Origin: Microbacterium aerolatum
GTDB lineage: Bacteria > Actinomycetota > Actinomycetes > Actinomycetales > Microbacteriaceae
NCBI RefSeq assembly: GCF_007988825.1
Contig: NZ_BJUW01000007.1
Coordinates: 115,755-179,754, forward strand
DNA length: 64,000 nt
Direction of reading: 5' to 3'
Part shown: positions 26,345-35,636 of the stretch, piece after piece
Numbering within the stretch: position 1 is the first letter of the stretch
Layout of the letters: the number at the start of each line of letters is the position of its first letter
The notes under the pieces: model-generated
The model's database searches: none
What the model saw: the letters and a program-made list of their open reading frames with translations, nothing else
Told to the model about the DNA's origin: nothing
Program-made: the position numbers and the translations under genes

Positions 26345-27436
26345 TCAGCGGAGGACGACCGGGAGCTCCTCCCAGCCGCCGATCGGCGGGCGGTGGCGGG
26401 TCGGGGTCCGACCGGGAGCGGGTTCGATCTGCTCGGTCGCATCGAGCAGCGCGCCGATGACGGCCCGCAGTTCGGCGAACGACAGGTCGCGACCCGGGCA
26501 GACGTGCGGACCGGCTCCGAAGACCAGGTTGTCGTCGGCGTGCGCGGCCGGGTCGAATCGATCGGAGAAGACCTCGGGGTCGCGGTTGGCTGCGACCCAG
26601 TCGAGCAGGACGCCGTCGCCGGTATCGATCGTCACTCCCGATGGTGTGGTCACTGGGCAGGTGGCCACGCGCCGGTTGGCGACGAACGGGTCGTCGATGC
26701 GCAGGCACTCGGCGAGGATCGCGTCGAGCTCGGCCGTGTTCTCCGCCGCCCGTGACCGGTTCGGCTGGTGGAGGGCGCGGCACAGCATCCTCACCCGCTG
26801 CTGCCAACGCGGATGCTCGGCGAGGCGATGCACGACGACGCCGACGCACCGCGCCAACGAGCCGAGGTCGCCCGCCGTCCAGTTGCGCAGAACCGACACG
26901 ATCTCCTCGTGCGACAGCTCACGTCCTTCGACCTGCTCGTCGAGCAGGCGTGATGTGGCGTCGGCTGGCTTTGTGCGGTTGGACATGTCCCGGTGCGCCG
27001 CCACCTGACTCGCGACGATCTCGTCGAATGCGGCCGCGACTGCGGCGTTGCGTTCGGGATCCCCTGCCCTGGCCGCAGCGTAGTTCTCCGCCATCCAGTC
27101 GAGCATCTCGGCCTCGATGCCGGGAGCCCATCCCAGCCACCGGCATTGCGCGCGCACCGCGAAGATCTCACCGAGGTCGCGGACCGCGTCGACGACCGTA
27201 CCCCGCGGGAGCTCGGCGACGACGCCGCGGGCCACCTCGGCGAGCATCGGCTCCAGCTCGGCCACGATCTGCGGGGTCATCTGCCGGTCGACGATCTCCC
27301 GGAACATCCGGTGCTCATCGCCGTCCATGCCGTTGGGGACGTGCAGGTGCGTCGAGGTGCGGCTTGAGAAGGTCGTCGCATCCATGGCAGCGGCCAGCAC
27401 GTCCGCATGCCGGACGAGTCGAACCGGATCGCCCAT
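26345..27436 (-). CDS. Cytochrome P450, short form
   Basis: This 363-residue protein is shorter than the usual 400-420 because the proline-rich N-terminal part is missing. The heme-binding loop is FGAGPHVCPGRDLS with the cysteine ligand; the K-helix ExxR is ECLR; the PERF region reads FSDRFDP. The I-helix reads WTAGDLGSLA, with Ser rather than the usual Thr pair, so proton delivery may be unusual. GGGAGGAAC precedes the ATG. No ferredoxin or reductase gene is adjacent. Substrate unknown. Its stop is two bases from the convergent moaA stop. Confidence 0.88.
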   Translation of the reverse strand: MGDPVRLVRHADVLAAAMDATTFSSRTSTHLHVPNGMDGDEHRMFREIVDRQMTPQIVAELEPMLAEVARGVVAELPRGTVVDAVRDLGEIFAVRAQCRWLGWAPGIEAEMLDWMAENYAAARAGDPERNAAVAAAFDEIVASQVAAHRDMSNRTKPADATSRLLDEQVEGRELSHEEIVSVLRNWTAGDLGSLARCVGVVVHRLAEHPRWQQRVRMLCRALHQPNRSRAAENTAELDAILAECLRIDDPFVANRRVATCPVTTPSGVTIDTGDGVLLDWVAANRDPEVFSDRFDPAAHADDNLVFGAGPHVCPGRDLSFAELRAVIGALLDATEQIEPAPGRTPTRHRPPIGGWEELPVVLR

Positions 27437-27552
27437 CGTTCCTCCCGGGTCTCGTGCGACTCAGGCTATCCCCGTGCCCGCGCCGCCCGGGCCCGCCACC
27501 GCCGGAGATATCCACACTGCCGCGGCGGAGCACCGACGTCGGATGCCGCGGT

Positions 27553-27558
27553 TAGCCT
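27553..27558 (+). promoter_or_regulatory. -10 element of radA (leaderless)
   Basis: TAGCCT is followed by exactly six bases and then the radA ATG, with no Shine-Dalgarno. Confidence 0.5.
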
Positions 27559-27564
27559 TGCTTC

Positions 27565-28950
27565 ATGGCAACCCGTCGACCCGCTCCTCCCGCGTTCGTC
27601 TGCACCGAATGCGGGTGGACGACATCCAAGTGGGTGGGCCGGTGCGGCGAGTGCCAGCAGTGGGGGACGGTGCAGGAGCAAGCGGCCAAGACCGGCATCG
27701 TCCGGCAGATGAGCCCGATCGCGCCGGGGGCCGATCGCGCCGCCAAGCCGATCACGCAGATCACCACGGCCGAGACGCCTCGCCGATCGAGCGGCGTGGG
27801 CGAGTTCGACCGCGTGCTGGGCGGCGGCATCGTGCCGGGCGCGGCGATCCTGCTCAGCGGCGAACCGGGTGTCGGCAAGTCGACGCTGCTGCTTGAAGTG
27901 GCGGCCCAGGCCGCTCGCGGCGGAAGGCGCGTGCTGTACGCCAGCGCCGAGGAGTCGCAGGCCCAGGTGCGACTGCGGGCAGAGCGGACGGGAGCGCTGC
28001 ACGACGAGCTGTACCTTGCGAGCGAGACCGACCTCGCCACGATCCTCGGGCACATCGACGAGGTGAAGCCCCAGCTCGTGATCGTCGACTCCGTGCAGAC
28101 CGTTGCCTCTTCGCTGTCCGACGGGGCGGCCGGCCAGCCCAGCCAGGTGCGCGAGGTCGCCGCGACGCTGATCCGGGTGGCGAAGGAACGGCACTTGCCG
28201 GTCATCCTCGTCGGGCACGTCACGAAGGACGGGCAGGTCGCCGGCCCGCGCATCCTCGAGCACCTGGTCGACGTCGTGTGTCATTTCGAGGGCGACCGGC
28301 AGACGGCGCTGCGGTTCATCCGCGCGCTGAAGAATCGGTTCGGACCGACCGACGAGGTCGGCTGCTTCGAGATGACCGGAGACGGCATCGCCGAGGTGCC
28401 CGATCCGTCGGGTATGTTCCTCGGGCATGGTCAGGCGGAGCCGGGCACGTGCGTCGCGATCGCGATGGAGGGGCGTCGCGCCCTGCCGGTCGAGGTGCAG
28501 GCGCTGACGGTCGACACGGCGGCGCCGAACCCGCGTCGGGTGGTGTCGGGGCTCGATGCCGCGCGGGTCGCGATGGTGCTGGCGATCCTCGAGAAGCGGG
28601 GCGGCATCCCCACCTCGAAGCTGGATGTATACGTGTCGACGGTCGGGGGTGTGCGGTTCACGGAACCGGCGGCCGACCTGGCGATCGCGATCGCCGTGGC
28701 CGGTGCCATCACGGGGGTGTCGGTGCCGCGGACCGTCGCGGCGGTCGGCGAGTTGTCGCTCGCCGGAGAGATCCGGCCGGTGACGCAGGCCGGCCAGCGT
28801 CGCAACGAGGCGGCAAGGCTCGGCTACACGCAGGTCGTCGACGAGCGGTCGGAGAAGCTGGCGGATGCTCTGGCCGCGGTGAAGACGCGCCCTCCCCGGC
28901 GCTCACAGCCCGCTTCGCGCCGGCGCGAAGACGACATCCCGCCGTTCTGA
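27565..28950 (+). CDS. radA: DNA repair protein RadA
   Basis: This 461-residue RadA is a RecA-like ATPase that helps branch migration in recombination. It has an N-terminal zinc finger (Cys13, Cys16, Cys27, Cys30), Walker A GEPGVGKST at about 99-107, the RadA-specific KNRFG motif (ALKNRFGPTDEVG), and a C-terminal Lon-protease-like domain lacking catalytic function (TVGGVRFTEPAADLAIA). It is a single-gene unit with a leaderless-type promoter. The C-terminal tail is Arg-rich. Confidence 0.96.
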   Translation: MATRRPAPPAFVCTECGWTTSKWVGRCGECQQWGTVQEQAAKTGIVRQMSPIAPGADRAAKPITQITTAETPRRSSGVGEFDRVLGGGIVPGAAILLSGEPGVGKSTLLLEVAAQAARGGRRVLYASAEESQAQVRLRAERTGALHDELYLASETDLATILGHIDEVKPQLVIVDSVQTVASSLSDGAAGQPSQVREVAATLIRVAKERHLPVILVGHVTKDGQVAGPRILEHLVDVVCHFEGDRQTALRFIRALKNRFGPTDEVGCFEMTGDGIAEVPDPSGMFLGHGQAEPGTCVAIAMEGRRALPVEVQALTVDTAAPNPRRVVSGLDAARVAMVLAILEKRGGIPTSKLDVYVSTVGGVRFTEPAADLAIAIAVAGAITGVSVPRTVAAVGELSLAGEIRPVTQAGQRRNEAARLGYTQVVDERSEKLADALAAVKTRPPRRSQPASRRREDDIPPF

Positions 28951-28969
28951 GGTTCGCGAGGTTTCGACT

Positions 28970-29292
28970 CGCGCAGCTCGGGCTGTCGAGGTGAGCAAGG
29001 TTTCGACTCGCTCCGCTCGGCCTGTTGAGGTGAGCACGGTTTCGACTCGCTCCGCTCGCTCAACCCGTTTCGTCTTCAGCGGCTTCGCCGCTTCCGCTCA
29101 ACGACCCGAACCGCTGCAGCTCTCATCCGCACGCCCACCTGGAATCGCGGGAAGAAACGCAAACCTGTACTCGCGGGTCGTTGGGCGCAGTCGCGCAGCG
29201 ACGGAGACGCCCAGCTCCCCTGCGGGTCGTTGAGCGCAGTCGCGCAGCGACGGAGACGAAACGCGTTGAGCGAACGTCAGCGAGTCGAAACG
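28970..29292. repeat. Dispersed repeat array, copy 2, with inverted halves
   Basis: This 359-base gap between radA and the SseB gene has no gene. Three rightward units beginning GTTTCGACTCGC start at about 28970, 29009 and 29039. Two leftward units follow at about 29173-29291, with CGGGTCGTTGAGCGCAGTCG and ending CGAGTCGAAAC. A 65-base unrelated stretch separates the halves, so the whole is a large inverted repeat. Confidence 0.8.
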
Positions 29293-29309
29293 TCCACAGC
29301 CGCCTCCGC

Positions 29310-29720
29310 CTACGCCAGCGCCTTCAGCAGCTCGTCCGGTGACGCCTGCATCGGGTGCGGTCCTGCGATGTCCAGGAAGACCGTGGTGATCGTCTCCCGG
29401 TGATTCTCGAGGAACTGCCGGAGCCACTCGGGCGAATAGATCCCGACCCCGGGCGGAAGGTTCGCGGGCTTGTTCTTGGCATCGCTGAACAGCAGCAACG
29501 CCACGTCACCGGTGTTCGGGTCGCGGAAGGTCCAGACCTCACCGCCGTCCAGCGGGTTGTCGCGGTCTCCCGAACGCAGCAGCGGCACGACGGTGTTCCC
29601 GTGGCGGAGCGCCAGCGCGACCGCGGCGATGTCCTGCTTCTCGAGCGCCTGCGCGAGCGCATCGGAGCGGAACTCCTCTGGTGCGGGCTTGCCCGCCGAC
29701 TTCGACTTCTTCGCTGCCAT
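29310..29720 (-). CDS. SseB N-terminal domain protein
   Basis: This 136-residue soluble protein resembles the SseB N-terminal domain: LAQALEKQDIAAVALALRHGNTVVPLL, GGEVWTFRDPNTGDVALLLFSD, and a C-terminal ITTVFLDIAGPHPMQASPDELLKAL. SseB domains occur in small actinobacterial proteins of unclear role, sometimes linked to type VII secretion. The start could be the ATG at 29720 (MAAKKSKSAGK) or one four codons earlier. A hairpin plus T-rich tract lies about 20 bases before the start, hinting at attenuation. Confidence 0.72.
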   Translation of the reverse strand: MAAKKSKSAGKPAPEEFRSDALAQALEKQDIAAVALALRHGNTVVPLLRSGDRDNPLDGGEVWTFRDPNTGDVALLLFSDAKNKPANLPPGVGIYSPEWLRQFLENHRETITTVFLDIAGPHPMQASPDELLKALA

Positions 29721-29740
29721 GACTTCAAGCATAAATAAAC

Positions 29741-29790
29741 GGGGCCCTCTCGAGTCATCCATTGGGGACTGGAGTACTCGAAAGGGCCCT
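29741..29790 (-). terminator. Hairpin with T-rich tail in front of the SseB gene
   Basis: GGGCCCTCTCGAGT (29742-29755) pairs with ACTCGAAAGGGCCC (29776-29789), 13 of 14 bases matching. On the minus strand the hairpin is followed by GTTTATTTATG, so it has the form of an intrinsic terminator for the upstream anchored-protein/argA transcript. Because it is only 20 bases from the SseB ATG it may instead act as an attenuator. Confidence 0.55.
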
Positions 29791-29792
29791 CT

Positions 29793-29875
29793 ACTCTCGA
29801 TCGGTGGATGTCGAAGCGCTGGGGACGCTGAATACGACGCCACTGGGGATGGCTGCACCGATGTATCCCGAGAGT
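29793..29875. other. Second inverted repeat, structured intergenic segment
   Basis: ACTCTCG (29793-29799) and CGGTG (29802-29806) pair with CACCG (29856-29860) and CGAGAGT (29869-29875), a two-step stem. With the neighbouring hairpin this makes the 213-base gap unusually structured and lower in GC than its surroundings. No gene is evident. Confidence 0.35.
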
Positions 29876-29933
29876 CGTTCAATGGTATCCCAAAGAGCTG
29901 GAACGTGTCAGCCCTGTGAGGATCCGGCGCGCC

Positions 29934-30581
29934 TCAGTACAGCAGGATCTGCCGAGAGTTCGCTGAGTTGAAACCGCCGATCGAGACGGCGACGTGATAC
30001 GAGGCGCCGCCTCCCGGCGCGCGCGCCCGGTTCTCCTGGTCGCACGTGCCGACGTCCGATCGGGTCCGGTCCCAGACCACGGGCTCGGCGCTGGTCACGG
30101 TCTGCCCGGCCTCGAGCGTCACCACCATGTTGCTCGGATTCTCCTGGCAATCGGTCGACCGCCACCACACGTCCTCGCCGCTGGTGACGGTGAACACCTG
30201 TGTCGCCGATCCGACATCCAGGGTGCACGAGACCGCCCCCTTGTTCGACAGTGAGATCGACAGTTGCGGCGACACGCCGGCCGGGTATGTCTCCGCGTCA
30301 GTGACGGCGTCTACGACGATGTCGCCGGCACGACACGGGGCGGGAGCTGACGTGGTCGGCTCTGGCGACGGGCTCTCCTCGCCGGTCTCCTCCGGCGAGG
30401 GCGACGTCGCCGGCGTGCTCGTCGCGGTGCTCGTCGGCGCGGCGTCCTGCCCAGCCGTGGCAGCCCACGGCTGCGCGATCAGCAGCCACGCTCCGACGCC
30501 GATCGCGGCGAGCAGCACGATCAGCCCCGTGAAGAAGACGAGGCGTCGGCGCCGGTAGACGGCCTTGCTGGGACGAGCCAT
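29934..30581 (-). CDS. Membrane-anchored extracellular protein of unknown function
   Basis: This 215-residue protein has a basic N-terminus, one membrane segment at about residues 14-36, a Thr/Ser/Pro/Glu-rich linker to about 80, and a beta-rich C-terminal domain with four cysteines that could form two disulfides (PCRAG, SCTLD, DCQEN, TCDQE). The domain weakly recalls BsuPI or DUF4232-type secreted domains, but I cannot assign it. The ATG at 30581 (or GTG at 30584) overlaps the argA stop, so it is co-translated with argA, an odd partner. Confidence 0.7.
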   Translation of the reverse strand: MARPSKAVYRRRRLVFFTGLIVLLAAIGVGAWLLIAQPWAATAGQDAAPTSTATSTPATSPSPEETGEESPSPEPTTSAPAPCRAGDIVVDAVTDAETYPAGVSPQLSISLSNKGAVSCTLDVGSATQVFTVTSGEDVWWRSTDCQENPSNMVVTLEAGQTVTSAEPVVWDRTRSDVGTCDQENRARAPGGGASYHVAVSIGGFNSANSRQILLY

Positions 30582-31081
30582 CACAGGCTCTTCAGCATCC
30601 GGGTGTTGCCGAGCGTGTTCGGCTTGACGTGCGCGAGGTCGAGGAACTCGGCGACGCCCTCATCCGGGCTGCGCAGCAGCTGCGAGTACACGTCGGGGTC
30701 GACGACCTGCTCGCCGATCGGCTCGAACCCGCGGCGGGTGAAGAAGTCGACCTCGAAGGTCAGGCAGAACAGCCGGGTGAGGCCGAGTTCTTCGGCGCGC
30801 TCCTCCAGCCGCTCCACGATCGCGCGGCCGACGCCGTGACGGAGCCAGTCGTCGCGCACGATCAGCGTGCGCACCTCGCCGAGGTCCTCCCACATCACGT
30901 GCAGGGCGCCGCAGCCGATGAGCTGCCCATCCTGCTCCGCGACCAAGAACTCCTGCACGGCGCCGTAGAGCACCGCGAGATCCTTGCCCAGCAGGATGCG
31001 TCGTTCGACCAGCGGCGCCAGCAGATGATGGATGCCGAGGATGTCGGCGCTGCGGGCGGGGCGGACGGTGTACTCACTCAC
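30581..31081 (-). CDS. argA: Amino-acid (glutamate) N-acetyltransferase, Rv2747 type
   Basis: This 166-residue GNAT protein matches the short stand-alone N-acetylglutamate synthases of actinobacteria. Features are RPARSADILGIHHLLAPLVERRILLGKDL, IGCGALHVMWEDLGEVRTLIV and the acetyl-CoA loop RHGVGRAIVERL. It would make N-acetylglutamate for arginine synthesis. The GTG start follows TAGGCT by exactly six bases (complement of 31088-31093), a leaderless architecture. The next gene overlaps its stop. Confidence 0.88.
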   Translation of the reverse strand: MSEYTVRPARSADILGIHHLLAPLVERRILLGKDLAVLYGAVQEFLVAEQDGQLIGCGALHVMWEDLGEVRTLIVRDDWLRHGVGRAIVERLEERAEELGLTRLFCLTFEVDFFTRRGFEPIGEQVVDPDVYSQLLRSPDEGVAEFLDLAHVKPNTLGNTRMLKSL

Positions 31082-31131
31082 GTTCTCAGCCTAGAACCGG
31101 TCGGGCGGCTTTCCCTGGCACCCGCCCGCAA

Positions 31132-31173
31132 ACGACGAACGGGCGGATGCCGAAGCATCCGCCCGTTCGTCGT
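31132..31173 (-). terminator. Strong hairpin terminator of clpC
   Basis: Arms ACGACGAACGGGCGGATGC (31132-31150) and its exact complement (31155-31173) form a perfect 19-base stem. On the clpC strand the loop is TTCG closed by C-G, the extra-stable UUCG tetraloop. Only a short T run follows. It lies nine bases past the clpC stop and would also insulate the argA promoter. Confidence 0.85.
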
Positions 31174-31182
31174 ATCTGCGAG

Positions 31183-33714
<2,532 letters not shown>

Positions 33715-33839
33715 TGTCAACTCCTTGGCTCGCACGGGGCGAATGCACTGACGCCAGACGGCTCTTCAGCGCCTGTACATCGAGAGTAACTATCTGCGTC
33801 GCCGGGTAAGGCCGTGTTCGCCGTCGGCATAGCCGGGTC

Positions 33840-33899
33840 TTGACCGGGTTATCGAGAGTCGTTATGTTAACGAACATCGATAACAACGAATGTCGATAA
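33840..33899 (+). promoter_or_regulatory. Promoter and repeated operator of the DUF2975-like/XRE cassette
   Basis: TTGACC (33840-33845), a 17-base spacer and TATGTT (33863-33868) form a good promoter. GTTATCGA lies between the boxes (33849-33856). Directly downstream are two direct repeats, AACGAACATCGATAA (33869-33883) and AACGAATGTCGATAA (33885-33899), on a 16-base period. The shared core TCGATAA is inverted in the spacer copy. The XRE protein of the cassette is the likely binder. AAGGAGG follows at once. Confidence 0.75.
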
Positions 33900-33909
33900 G
33901 GAGGGTGTG

Positions 33910-34527
33910 ATGTCTCGTTACGGACGGCCATCGATGGTCGAGGCGGTGGCGCTGGGGCTGGTCGCGACCGGTGCGGTGAGCATCGGAGTCGGCGCGCTCG
34001 TGGGGGCGGTCAGCGCCGGTGTGGAGATCTTCGGATCGCCGGTGGCCGTGAACCTGCCGGTCGACGGCGCACCGATGGAGTCGTTGGCGGACGCGTCCGG
34101 CGTCGCGGCCGCTTCGTATACGCAGTCGGTCGTGAGCTTCGAGGCTCTGGATGCCGGCACACGCTGGCTCTTCCTGCTGGAGGTGGCCCTGCCGGCGCTG
34201 GCGACGGTGATCGTGTGCATGTCGCTGTGGTGGCTGGGGTTGTCGCTGATCAGGCAGCTGGCCTTCCGGCGTTCCATGGTGCCGGTTCTGGCGACGGCGG
34301 CGTTCGCGCTCGTGGTGAGCGGCCTGATCAGCCCACTGTTCGGCGCGATCGGTCGCGCTCAGGCGGTCGAGCAGCTGGCCACGGCAGGCGCGGACACAGG
34401 AAGCTTCTGGGAATTCCTCTACTCGGCTGATCTCGCACCCGTCGGATGGGGCATCGCTCTGGCTCTGGTGGCGACGGCGTTCGAGGTGGGTCAGCGGCTG
34501 CAGCGCGAGACGGAAGGGCTGGTCTGA
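33910..34527 (+). CDS. Four-segment membrane protein, DUF2975-like, first in cassette
   Basis: This 205-residue protein has about four membrane segments (roughly 10-35, 80-110, 125-150, 170-195) and a short extracytoplasmic loop after the first. It ends in a charged tail with GQRLQRETEGLV, nearly the same end as the next protein (VLQKDTEGLV). That four-helix plan and the adjacent YozG-like HTH fit DUF2975 proteins. The function of DUF2975 is unknown. The ATG at 33910 has AAGGAGG before it. The next gene starts in the TGATG of its stop. Confidence 0.72.
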   Translation: MSRYGRPSMVEAVALGLVATGAVSIGVGALVGAVSAGVEIFGSPVAVNLPVDGAPMESLADASGVAAASYTQSVVSFEALDAGTRWLFLLEVALPALATVIVCMSLWWLGLSLIRQLAFRRSMVPVLATAAFALVVSGLISPLFGAIGRAQAVEQLATAGADTGSFWEFLYSADLAPVGWGIALALVATAFEVGQRLQRETEGLV

Positions 34528-35138
34528 TGGCTGTGCGCGACCCGGCCCTCCAAACGAAGCGCGACCGGGGAGACCTCGCCACGGCGATCGGAGTCGGGGC
34601 TCTGGCCATCGGGTTTCTTCTCTTCGATGGCGTCCGCCAGATCACGGAGCTTTTCTCCGCTCCGGATGCTGTGACCGTCCGGGCGCCGGCATCGGCACAG
34701 ACGATCACCGCCGACATCGCTGATGGGGTGCCAGCGTCCACCGACATCGTCATACTGTCCGTCGAGGACGTGAACGTCGTGAGCATCGTCAGCCTTCTGC
34801 TGGGCGTCGTGATATCGACCCTCGGGCTCATCGCGACTGCCGTTTTCGCGACGCTCGTCTGTCGCCGGTTGCTGCGCAACGTCGTCTTCGATCGAGTGAA
34901 CACTCGCCTGGCGTTTGCCGCGTCTGTGGGACTGCTGGTCGCAGGTCTCGGCGGCATGTGGTTCCACAACATGGGCCTGAATGGCGTGTTCGCAGCAATC
35001 GGGGGAGAGTTCGATGGCCAGACGGCCTTGTTGATGGATGCGATTCCGACACTGATCGCGGCGTTCGCAGTCGGCGTCCTGGTCATCGTGTTCCGTCGCG
35101 GTTCCGTGCTTCAGAAGGATACGGAGGGGCTGGTATGA
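34527..35138 (+). CDS. Four-segment membrane protein, DUF2975-like, second in cassette
   Basis: This 203-residue protein has four probable membrane segments (about 17-37, 82-108, 125-148, 168-190) and a C-terminal tail VFRRGSVLQKDTEGLV. It looks like a divergent paralogue of the gene before it: same size, topology and last residues. The start overlaps the previous stop by one base and its stop overlaps the XRE start in ATGA. The pair may form a heteromeric membrane complex, which is inference only. Confidence 0.7.
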   Translation: MAVRDPALQTKRDRGDLATAIGVGALAIGFLLFDGVRQITELFSAPDAVTVRAPASAQTITADIADGVPASTDIVILSVEDVNVVSIVSLLLGVVISTLGLIATAVFATLVCRRLLRNVVFDRVNTRLAFAASVGLLVAGLGGMWFHNMGLNGVFAAIGGEFDGQTALLMDAIPTLIAAFAVGVLVIVFRRGSVLQKDTEGLV

Positions 35139-35374
35139 CTCCAGCGGCTTCCGACGAGGAGGAGACCGGCATCCACTGCCGGCTGGATGAGCTGCTCGCC
35201 GAGCGGGGCATGACGCTGACGCAGCTGAGCGCCCGGGTCGGGGTGAGCATCGTGAATCTGTCGGTGCTGAAGAACGATCGGGCGCGGGCTATTCGATACT
35301 CGACACTGCGAGCGATCTGCGACGCGCTTGAGTGCGAGGTCGGTGAGCTGCTCGTGCTCTCGAGGGACGACTGA
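35135..35374 (+). CDS. Small XRE/YozG-like helix-turn-helix regulator
   Basis: This 79-residue protein is almost entirely one Cro/CI-type HTH: LDELLAERGMTLTQLSARVGVSIVNLSVLKNDRARAIRYSTLRAICDALECEVGELLVL. The ending matches YozG-like proteins, which are usually encoded beside DUF2975 membrane proteins. It is coupled on both sides (ATGA with the membrane protein, TGATG with the next gene). It probably autoregulates the cassette through the repeated TCGATAA sites at 33849-33899. Confidence 0.85.
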   Translation: MTPAASDEEETGIHCRLDELLAERGMTLTQLSARVGVSIVNLSVLKNDRARAIRYSTLRAICDALECEVGELLVLSRDD

Positions 35375-35592
35375 TGGGCATGGCCAGGGGCTTCGAGTAC
35401 GAGGTTCGCTCGGACGGGAGCGTCATCATCACGCACCATGGCCGCAAGGCGACTGTTCTCCGCGGCGCGCGAGCCGAGGAGTTCCTCGATGAGGCGCGCG
35501 CCGATCCGCAGGGTTCGATGGCTCGCTGGACGGGGAACTACAAGCACGGCAATGAGCGCACGGCGAAGCAGCATCCGCGAAATAAGCGATAG
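35374..35592 (+). CDS. Small basic protein of unknown function, last in cassette
   Basis: This 72-residue protein begins MGMARGFEYEVRSDGSVIITHHGRKATVLRG, a compact beta-rich pattern, then a helix RAEEFLDEARAD and a basic tail NYKHGNERTAKQHPRNKR that could bind nucleic acid. An alternative ATG two codons in is possible. It starts in the TGATG of the XRE stop, so it is the fourth gene of the unit. I believe similar proteins exist across actinobacteria, usually outside this cassette, but function is unknown. Confidence 0.65.
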   Translation: MGMARGFEYEVRSDGSVIITHHGRKATVLRGARAEEFLDEARADPQGSMARWTGNYKHGNERTAKQHPRNKR

Positions 35593-35601
35593 ATGCTCGA
35601 T

Positions 35602-35620
35602 CCCTGAGCCTGTCGAAGGG
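35602..35620. repeat. CCCTGAGCCTGTCGAAGGG repeat, copy 1
   Basis: CCCTGAGCCTGTCGAAGGG lies between the cassette and the HNH gene. Eighteen of its bases recur exactly, in reverse orientation, at 60938-60955. This short sequence is a widespread intergenic repeat in high-GC bacteria. Confidence 0.7.
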
Positions 35621-35636
35621 TCGAACCCGGTCCCGG

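Noticed and set aside
28951..29309. CRISPR array between radA and the SseB gene
   Set aside because: The repeats are unequal, occur in both orientations and have no uniform spacers; the same word recurs elsewhere in the window.
29470..29919. Open frame through the structured gap at 29721-29933
   Set aside because: It overlaps the SseB gene, has no ribosome site and no protein-like pattern; the region is better explained by hairpins.
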